Positions 54,301 to 62,300 of a stretch of 64,000 bases of DNA are shown here, one piece after another. The stretch is taken from contig JAAHGF010000008.1 of the NCBI GenBank assembly GCA_010672585.1, positions 506,998 through 570,997 on the forward strand, read 5' to 3'. The notes below the pieces were generated by a model that saw nothing but the letters and a program-made list of their open reading frames with translations, was not told the origin of the DNA and searched no databases. Origin of the DNA: Okeania sp. SIO1I7. Its GTDB lineage: Bacteria > Cyanobacteriota > Cyanobacteriia > Cyanobacteriales > Microcoleaceae. The translations under genes were made by a program, and so were the position numbers. The stretch's first letter is position 1; each line of letters starts with the position of its first letter.

Positions 54301-54639
54301 GCGGGAAACTCGACTACGAACGTCTTGAGCTGCTGCTTCTAGATCGCGTTCGAGTTCAAATTCAACATTTATGGAACTTGAACCTTCTCTGGTGCTGGAA
54401 GTCAGAGTTTTGACTCCTTCGACACCGTTAATTTCTGCTTCGAGAATTTCTGTTACTTCTGTTTCTACTACTTCTGGGTTAGCTCCTGGGTAGCTAGTTT
54501 GTACGCTAACTACTGGAGGTTCAATAGTCGGAAATTCTTGCACTGGTAGACGGGTGTAACCTACTAATCCGATTAGGATAATTAGCAGGGAACAGACTGA
54601 GGCAAATACTGGTTTTTTGATGAAAAAATTGGTAAACAT
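51391..54639 (-). CDS. RND-family efflux transporter (HAE1/AcrB-like)
   Basis: A 1082-residue inner-membrane proton-driven drug exporter. The N-terminus FTNFFIKKPVFASVCSLLII is typical, with 12 transmembrane segments in the usual two-fold layout (1 + 5 after a large periplasmic loop, repeated). The proton-relay acidic pair is in TM4 (STGLVVDDTIVVLENIVR), and GLATKNSILIVEFANQ is in TM10. The natural end is near residue 1040; then MNGFS is followed by 12 Asn-Gly dipeptides encoded by a hexanucleotide repeat and KASYVKDGVKEVKK. No membrane-fusion protein or TolC gene is adjacent in this window. Substrate unknown. Confidence 0.95.
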   Translation of the reverse strand: MFTNFFIKKPVFASVCSLLIILIGLVGYTRLPVQEFPTIEPPVVSVQTSYPGANPEVVETEVTEILEAEINGVEGVKTLTSSTREGSSSINVEFELERDLEAAAQDVRSRVSRAMRRLPDEVDAPVVSKRSSDDERIIWIALTGEKYTSLELSNYADKFIKNVLETVNGVGSILIGGERRYAMRLWLDPKKMAARNITALDVEQALRRQNVEIPSGRIEGKSTEYPIRTFGRLQTTEEYQNLIIRRNDDNSLTRLRDIGRAEIGAQNDRTLARYNGKPAVGLGISKLSGANIIEVANGVKTRMKELSKDFPEGMEYYISVDYSTFVEVAIKEVWKSLFLAICLVVLVIYAFLRDWRATLIPTITIPVSLIGAFGVMFFMGFSINTLTLFALTLSTGLVVDDTIVVLENIVRYIQEEGKTPMQAAMLGVSEVVFAVIATTVVLIAVFLPVGFSGGSAGQIFNEFALTIAVSVVLSTFVALTLAPTLSGRILKRHEPKEHKNFLSRVVAIPLDLFDYALSRISAMYDRSLRLLMRMKPLIILGFVLSFWLIFWLFQQLPQGFLPTEDRGRVFVSVSAPEGVSVQYTDNVMRQVEDKLSQVPEMRGYFSIVGFGRSAQANRAFAFTNLKPWSERKKPEEAQQEIVKRLFGAFAPITDGRVFPINPGSLPGRGRSQPVEFVLQGNDLEELARVSEEFTTEAQQLPQLNNIDTDLKINKPEISVEIDRAQASNLGVSVEDIARTLQIMMGGEDITNFNQGNQRYDVIVRAEEQFRNSLQNIDDLYVRTESGVMIPLSNVVKVSTTTTPPQINHFNRFRSATIQGSPAPGVSLGQALEVLDDLADRILPADMRTDLKGDSAQFRDAGEATVFIFGLAMIFIFLTLAAQFESYIDPVVILLAVPLSLLGAFGALWLAQLEVNVYSRIGLIMLIGLATKNSILIVEFANQLLADGMSITKAAVEASRLRFRPILMTAFSTIFGVMPLAFASGAGAASRVSIGMSVMGGMLVSTILSLYVVPIFYVMAKGLQSRLFHKSAEELAGGYEMNGFSNGNGNGNGNGNGNGNGNGNGNGNGKASYVKDGVKEVKK
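51436..51507. repeat. 12-copy hexanucleotide microsatellite in the RND gene
   Basis: ACCATT repeated 12 times with one GCCATT variant; on the coding strand it is AATGGT, giving (Asn-Gly)12 in the cytoplasmic tail. Hexamer slippage would keep the frame. Confidence 0.97.
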
Positions 54640-55256
54640 TTTAGAAAGTCAAAAGTCAAATTTTCAAGTCAAAAGTCAAAAGTTAAATTATCAACTCAAA
54701 AGTCAAAAGTAATATTTTGACTATGATTAAGCGGGAAAATCTGATTACATCTTACAACTTTATTAATTGATAATGGATAATGAACAATGGATAATTATTT
54801 GAAAATTGCAGTTTTTTCTCCAGAAAGAGCTATTCCTATCCAACGTTTTAGGGAACATGAGGAGTGGGGGAGTAGAGCAGTAGGGGAGTAATCTTTTTGC
54901 CCTTGTTTGCCATACATTTCTATAGAACCCCTAAGCGGATCTTTGGACGCGGTATGTGCTTTTGGCTTCCCTCCTCAGTCTGAACAAGCTGTGGAAATTC
55001 AGGAACGAGAATGGGGAAAAAGCGGATGAAACCTAGCGTCGCCCAATAGCAAACCTGGTAGCTTCCCTTGCAGGTAGAAAAATACTCTCATCTCCCCATC
55101 TCCCCATCTCCCTATCCCCCCATCTCCCCATCCCCCCATCTCCTTTTTAAATAGATACCAAATGGGTTCTATATCCTAAATATCGATTCAATCCCAATTA
55201 CATAACTTCTCTATTTTTTCTAGTATTATTAGTAGACAGCTAGCAATCTTTAATTA
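54640..55256. other. spacer with microsatellites
   Basis: AAAAGTCAAAAGTC tracts (54650-54715) lie just upstream of the RND start, GATAATGGATAATGAACAATGG near 54770, and CTCCCCATCTCCCCATCTCC (55089-55143) upstream of the nuclease gene. No ORF. Confidence 0.6.
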
Positions 55257-56066
55257 TTGATGAAAAAAATAATCAACAATATCTTAACTCACCTGGGTGA
55301 AGTCAAACTACCTAGTCCATCATATTTTGAGACCTTAAAAACTTACACTGTCACAAAAGTATCAGATGCCGACACTTTTGACGTTATTTCTGATGAAGAT
55401 AACCAGGAAATGACCATCCGTTTCGTTTATATTGATACTCCAGAAACTCCTAAAGGATGGGGAGATTCACAGGTGGAAAAAATGAATCGTAAAAATGAAA
55501 ATCCACTATATCGTAGTCAATTTCAGTGGGGAGAAAAAGGCAAAGAGCGACTCCAAGAATTAGTTGAAAAAAGTGGCAATAAAGTCAAAGTTAAAGTTAC
55601 TGGAGAAGAAAAAAGACCAGGGCGATCGCCACGTTGTTTTGGTGAAGTTTATTTATTAGATGGTACTTTTGTACAGTATATTTTAGTGCAGGAAGGCTTG
55701 AGTCGAATTTATTATGACTATATTAGCGAATGTCCAAGAGACACTGCAATAATGTTGTTATTAGCAGAAGCGGATGCTCAGATAAATCAACGTGGAATAT
55801 GGCAAGAATCTCAGGCAGAATTTATTCCACCTTGGGTGTTTCGTTCCCTGAAGAAAAAACAAAGGTCTTTTCTGAAAGATATGAGTCAAGATGTGAAGGA
55901 AGGTACAATTACTGAAGCTGATTTTGAAGCTAAATTTCAACTCAAATTACAGGAGCAAGACCAGATTTTATCAACTCTTTTTGAAGACTTGAAAAATGGT
56001 GTCATTACTCAACCTGAATTTGAAGATAAAGTTCAAGAACAAGCTAATAATTTATTTGCAAAATAA
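55257..56066 (+). CDS. thermonuclease (SNase-like) family protein
   Basis: A 269-residue protein. Residues about 25-185 are a staphylococcal-nuclease-like OB-fold: VTKVSDADTFDVI, IRFVYIDTPETPKGWG (Arg and Asp/Glu of the active site), SPRCFGEVYLLDGTFVQYIL and EADAQINQRGIW. The C-terminal about 80 residues hold two similar helical segments (FLKDMSQDVKEGTITEADFE; LFEDLKNGVITQPEFEDKVQ), reminiscent of SHOCT-like repeats. There is no clear signal peptide. Probably a calcium-dependent nuclease of DNA or RNA; physiological role unknown. Monocistronic. Confidence 0.85.
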   Translation: MMKKIINNILTHLGEVKLPSPSYFETLKTYTVTKVSDADTFDVISDEDNQEMTIRFVYIDTPETPKGWGDSQVEKMNRKNENPLYRSQFQWGEKGKERLQELVEKSGNKVKVKVTGEEKRPGRSPRCFGEVYLLDGTFVQYILVQEGLSRIYYDYISECPRDTAIMLLLAEADAQINQRGIWQESQAEFIPPWVFRSLKKKQRSFLKDMSQDVKEGTITEADFEAKFQLKLQEQDQILSTLFEDLKNGVITQPEFEDKVQEQANNLFAK

Positions 56067-56100
56067 TTAATTTTGACAAAATATTCACATTCTTGAAATT

Positions 56101-56214
56101 AATATCATGTCTGGTTAAATACTTATAAATAATTATTGATAATTATTGATAATTATTAATTTGTCATTGGGGACAAAGGTTTTTTTGAGTTGCTAATTAA
56201 ACAGACATGATATA
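56101..56214. mobile_element. MITE family D copy, short
   Basis: AATATCATGTCTGG and CAGACATGATATAA are inverted ends about 114 bp apart, with GATAATTATTGATAATTATT between them. It lies just after the nuclease gene. Confidence 0.55.
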
Positions 56215-56324
56215 ATTATTATTAGTATCTTTATGAATTGATTGATACCAAATTAATGGGTGTGTGATTCACCTGATGGTGAACCGAATAGCTAACTTAA
56301 GATTTACTTTATAAATTTGCTCTA

Positions 56325-59300
56325 ATGAAAACACATAAATTAGAATCTTACAGCATCCTACCTCTAAGTTTAATCTTAGGCTCATTTACCATAACACCCG
56401 CTTTCTCTCAACCCATAACTCCGGCAAACGACGGTACAGGTACAACTGTCACTCCACAGGGCAACCAATTCAACATTGAAGGTGGCACTCATAATGGCGC
56501 TAACCTCTTCCACAGTTTTGACCAATTTAATGTTAATTCTGGCCAAACTGCGAATTTCCTGACAACCCCAGATACTCAGAATATTCTCGGTAGAGTTACA
56601 GGAGGAAATGCTTCTATTATCAACGGTTTAATTCAAATCACCGGGGGTAACTCCAACCTCTTCTTGATGAACCCCGCAGGCATAATGTTCGGTCCAAACG
56701 CCAGCCTTAATATACCCGCCTCATTCAGCGTTACTACTGCCACAGGTATTGGTTTTAACGAAAATAATTTCTGGTTTCAAGCTATAGGAACCAACGACTA
56801 TTCAAATTTAGTCGGAAACCCCAGTGGTTATAGATTTGATGTCTCAAACCCAGGTGCAATAGTTAATGAGGGAAATTTAACGTTAAACCCTGGAGAAAAT
56901 TTAACCTTATTGGGTGGCACAGTTATTAATACGGGGCAACTCTCCACCCCTGGGGGTAATATTACCATCGCAGCAGTAGAAGGCGGTAGTATCCTGAGAA
57001 TATCTCAACCAGAAAATTTACTGAGTTTAGAGGTAAATTCAATCACGGTGAATGGGGAAGATACTGAGATAACCCCTCTATCTTTACCCGAACTCCTAAC
57101 AGGTGGAGAAATAATTCAGGCCACATCTGTAACGGTGAATGAAAATGGTGATGTGGTGTTGACAGATTCAAATACAGTAGTGGCAGATGAACCGGGTACG
57201 GCGATCGCTTCTGGAGGTATAGATGTATCTGGTTCTGAGGATGTGGGTGGCCAAGTAAATATATTGGGCGATCGCCTAGCTCTGATTGATACTGATATTA
57301 ATGCTGATGGTTTAAATGGTGGAGGAAAGGTATTAATTGGAGGTGAGTCTCAAGAGAGTAGTACAGTTTTTAATTCTCAAGAAACTTTTGTTAATAGTGG
57401 TTCAATTATTTCTGCTAATGCTATTGAAAATGGAGATGGAGGAAGTGTAATAATTTGGTCAGATGGAACTACTAATTTTGCGGGAAATATTAGTGCGAAA
57501 GGAGGGGATTTTTCTGGTAATGGAGGGTTTGTTGAAGTTACAGGAAAACAAGAATTGACATTTGATGGAAGTGTGGATGTTACGGCAGCATTGGGAGAAG
57601 ATGGAACAATATTATTACAGCCAGAAAGTATCACCATAGGAGAACCAGAAAATTCTGATAGTTCAGAAATAGTAGAAAATGATACTGAGGTGGAAACTAC
57701 AGAAGTTGATGACTCAGAAAGGACAGAAACAGAAGTAGAAACAGATATTTTTGCTCAAGATGAGAATGCGGATGTGACAATTTCGGCAGAAAATATTGGG
57801 CAATTATCAGGGAATGTAATATTGGAAGCTGACAATGATATAACAGTTAATGAAAAGATAGAAACTGATTCGTCTGTAGAATTAAAGGCTGGTCGCAGTA
57901 TTAATATCAATGCGGATATTGATACATCAGTTGGGAATGGAAATATTGACTTATTTGGTAATAATGATGAGATGAATTTGGCTAACCGGAGTAACGGGAA
58001 AGCTTCCATAAATCAATTGGATGGAACGACGTTAAATGCTGGAAGTGGCAGGATTAATATTGAGTTAGGAAATTTGGGAGAAGTAGGTGATATAAATCTG
58101 GGAAATTTAACTACAACTGGGCAGGTTTTAGTTAATGCTAATGGGGGAAATATTGCCAGAGTTTCTGAGAATTCTTTGATAAATGCGGGGAGTGTTTTAT
58201 TTCAAACTTCTGGGAATGGTGGAATAGGTTTAATAGGTGCACCTTTGCAGTTAAATGTGGAAAATTTAGAGGCAGTTTCTGGCAGTGGTGGGGTATTTTT
58301 TGATGTGGGAAATGTGAATGTTGGAGGTGTGAGTGAGGAAGTAAATGGTATTTCCACTGGTGTAGGGGGGGATATTGTTCTGGAGAGTGAAGGAGATGTG
58401 ACAGTTACTGAAAATATTTCTACCGATTTATTTACTGATGGTGGAACAGCAGGGGATATTAATATTGCTGCGGAAAACCTTTCTGTTATTGATGGTGCGG
58501 AAATAGCTGCCAGTACCTCTGCTAAAGGGGATGCAGGGAATGTGGAGATTGATACCACTGATACTGTTGTCGTTGATGGAGGAGACTCTGGACTTTTAAG
58601 TTTAGTTTTGAGCGACGTGAATTCAGGAGCAGAAGGGAATGGGGGAAATGTCACTATTACCACCCCCTCTCTAGAAGTGAAAAATGGTGCTGTAATATCT
58701 GCCAGTACTTTTGGCAAAGGGGATGCAGGAAATGTGGAGGTTAATGCTACTGATTCTGTCATCTTTGATAGAGGAGACTTAGGATTTTTGACTGTAGTAG
58801 CTAGCAGAGTGTTCTCAGGAGCAGAAGGTAATGGTGGAAATGTCACTATTACCACCAACTCTCTGGAAGTGAAAAATGGTGCTCAAATATCTGCCAGTAC
58901 CTTTGGCAAAGGGGATGCAGGGAATGTGGAAATTATTGCTACTGATACTGTATTCCTTGATGGAGGAGACTCAGGAGTTTTAAGTGGAGTTTTGAGCGAC
59001 GTGAATTCAGGAGCAGAAGGGAATGGGGGAAATGTCACTATTACCACTCCCTCTCTAGAAGTGAAAAATGGTGCGGAAATATCTGCCAGTACCTTTGGTA
59101 AAGGGGATGCAGGAAATGTGGAGGTTAATGCTACTGATACTGTCATCTTTGATAGAGGAGACTTAGGATTTTTCACTGGGGCAGTTAGCTCAGTGTTCTC
59201 AGGAGGAGAAGGGAATGGGGGAAATGTCACTATTACTACCAACTCTCTGGAAGTGAAAAATGGTGCGGAAATATCTGCCAATACCTTTGGTAAAGGGGAT

Positions 59301-62300
59301 GCAGGGAATGTTGAGATTAATGCTACTGATATTGTCATTTTTGATGAAAGAAACTCACCATTCTTCACTGGAGTAACTAGCACAGTTGAAGCAGGAGGAG
59401 AAGGGAATGGGGGAAATGTTACTATTACTACCAGCTTTCTAGAATTGAAAAATGGTGGTCAAATATCTGCCAATACCGTTGTTAAAGGGGATGCAGGGAA
59501 TGTTGAGATTAATGCTACTGATACTGTCATTTTTGATGGAGGAAACTTAGGATTTTTCACTGGAGTAGCTAGCACAGTGAACCCAGGAGGAGAAGGGAAT
59601 GGGGGCAGTGTCACTATTACCACCAAATCTCTGGAAGCGAAAAATGGTGCTCAAATATCTGCCAATACCCTTGGAAAAGGGAATGCAGGTAGTGTGGATA
59701 TTATTGCTACTGATACTATAGTCTTTGATCAAGGAAACTCACCATTCTCTACTGGAGTAGCTAGCACAGTGTTCCCAGGAGCAGAAGGAAACGGGGGAAA
59801 TGTTACTATTACCACCAATTCTCTAGAAGTGAAAAATGGTGCGAGAATATCTGCCACTACCTTTGGTAAAGGGGATGCAGGTAGTGTGAAGATTGATGCT
59901 ACTGATACTATAGTCTTTGAGAGAGGAAACTCACTATTTTTGACTGGAGTAGCTAGCAGAGTGAATCCAGGAGCAGAAGGTAATGGGGGAAATGTCACTA
60001 TTACCACCAACTCTCTGGAAGTGAAAAATGGTGCGGAAATATCTGCCAGTACCTTTGGTAAAGGAGATGCAGGCAGTGTGGATATTATTGCTACTGATAC
60101 TGTCATTTTTGATGGAGGAAACTTAGGATTTCTTACTGGAGTAAATAGCACAGTTGAACCAGGAGGAGAAGGGAATGGGGGGGATGTCACTATTACCACC
60201 CGCTCTCTAGAAATAAAAAATGGTGGTCAAATATTTACCGCTATCTTTGGTGAAAAAGGGGATGCAGGGAATGTGAAGATTGATGCTACTGATTCTGTCA
60301 TTTTTGATGGAGGAAACTCACCATTGTTCACTAGAGTAAATAGCACAGTTGAACCAGGAGGAGAAGGGAATGGGGGCAGTGTCACTATTACCACCCGCTC
60401 TCTGGCAGTAAAAAATGGTGCTCAAATCTCTGCTGCTACCCGTGGCAATGGAGACGCAGGCAATATATTCATCACTACAGACACCCAACTCACCATCACT
60501 ACCAACTCTCAAATTCGAGCCTTCAGCGAAACCAATGGTACAGCAGGCAACATCATCCTCTTTGCCCCAGAAAACCTCAACATCAGTGGCGACGGACAAA
60601 TCACAGTCAGCAGCAGCGGAGAAGGTAACGCCGGGCAAATAGACATCCTCAGCCCCAACATCACCCTCTCCGACGGCATAAACATCACAGCCTTCACCGA
60701 AAGCACAGGTAACGCAGGCATCATCAACCTAGAAGGAGAAAACATCAACATCCAACCCAACACCAGAATACTAGCATTCACCGAAGGCGAAGGAGACGGA
60801 GGCAATATCACAGTCAGAGCCACAGAAACACTAAACCTAGAAACAGACAGCCAACTATCAGTCGAAACCAACAGAAACGGAAAAGCCGGAAACATAGAAA
60901 TAAATACCCCCCAACTAACCATCGGCGAAAACGCCCAAATAAGTGCCACAGTCAACCTCGGAGCCACCACCACCGAACCAGGAGGCAACATCACCATCAA
61001 CACCAATGAATTAAATATTGCAGGAGAACTAGGAATATTCGCCGAAACCGAAGCCACAGCAGACGCAGGTAGCCTCACCCTCAACCCTTACAAAACCAAC
61101 CCAAACCTAGACATCACCTTCACCAATGACGGCTTCATCTCAGCCTCTACAAGCTCCACAGGCAACGGAGGCAACATCAACATATCAGCTCCAGAAAACA
61201 TTAACATTCAAGGAGACGGCAACATCTCAGTCGAAACCACAGATCGAGGCAACGCCGGGATAATTAACATAGATACTCGTAACCTCACCCTATCTGATAG
61301 AGTAACCATAAGTGCCTCCACTACAGACATTGGCAACGCTGGAGCCATCAACATCAACACCCGTAACCTCACCCTAGAAACAGGAACAAATTTAACCACC
61401 GAAACCAACAACCAAGGGCAAGCAGGAGACATAGAAATCAACACCAGACAACTAACCATAGGAGAAGACGCCCAAATAAGTGCCACCGCAAGAGTTGGAG
61501 CAACCAACACAGAAGCAGGAGGCAACATCACCATCAACGCCACAGACCTATTCATCTCAGGGCGACTCGGAATATTCGCCGAAACAGCAGGAGAAAGTCC
61601 CGCCGGAACCCTAACCCTAAACCCATACAGAAACAACCCCAACCTCAACATCACCTTCACCGAACAAGGCTTCATCTCCGCCCGCACCACATCAACAGGA
61701 GACGGAGGCAACATCAATATATCTGCTCCAGAAAACATAGATATTTCAGGAGAAGGAAAAATCTCAGTCGAAACAACAGGCAGTGGAAACGCAGGCATCA
61801 TCAACATCGAAACAGAAAACCTGAACCTATCAGACCAAGTAGCAATAAGCGCCGAAACCAACAGCTCAGGTACAGCCGGAAATATAGTAATTAACTCCCA
61901 AACACTCACCATAGGAAAAGACACAGAAATAAGTGCCACAGCCAAAAAAGAAGCAACCAGCACCGAAGAAGGAGGCAACATCACCATCAACACCAACGAC
62001 TTATTAATCTCAGGGAGACTCGGAATATTTGCCGAAACCGAAGGAAAAGCAAACGCAGGCACACTTACAATTAACCCCTATAGGGAAGTAGGGGAGCAGG
62101 GGAGTAGGGGAGTAGGGGAATTTAACCCCAACCTCAACATCACCTTCACCGAAAACGGCTTTATATCTGCCCGCACTCTCTCAACAGGAGACGGAGGCAA
62201 CATCAACATATTTGCCCCAGAAAACATAAATATTTCCGGGGAAGGCAGAATAACAGTAGAAACCGAAGGAGCAGGGAACGCAGGCACCATCAACATAGAA

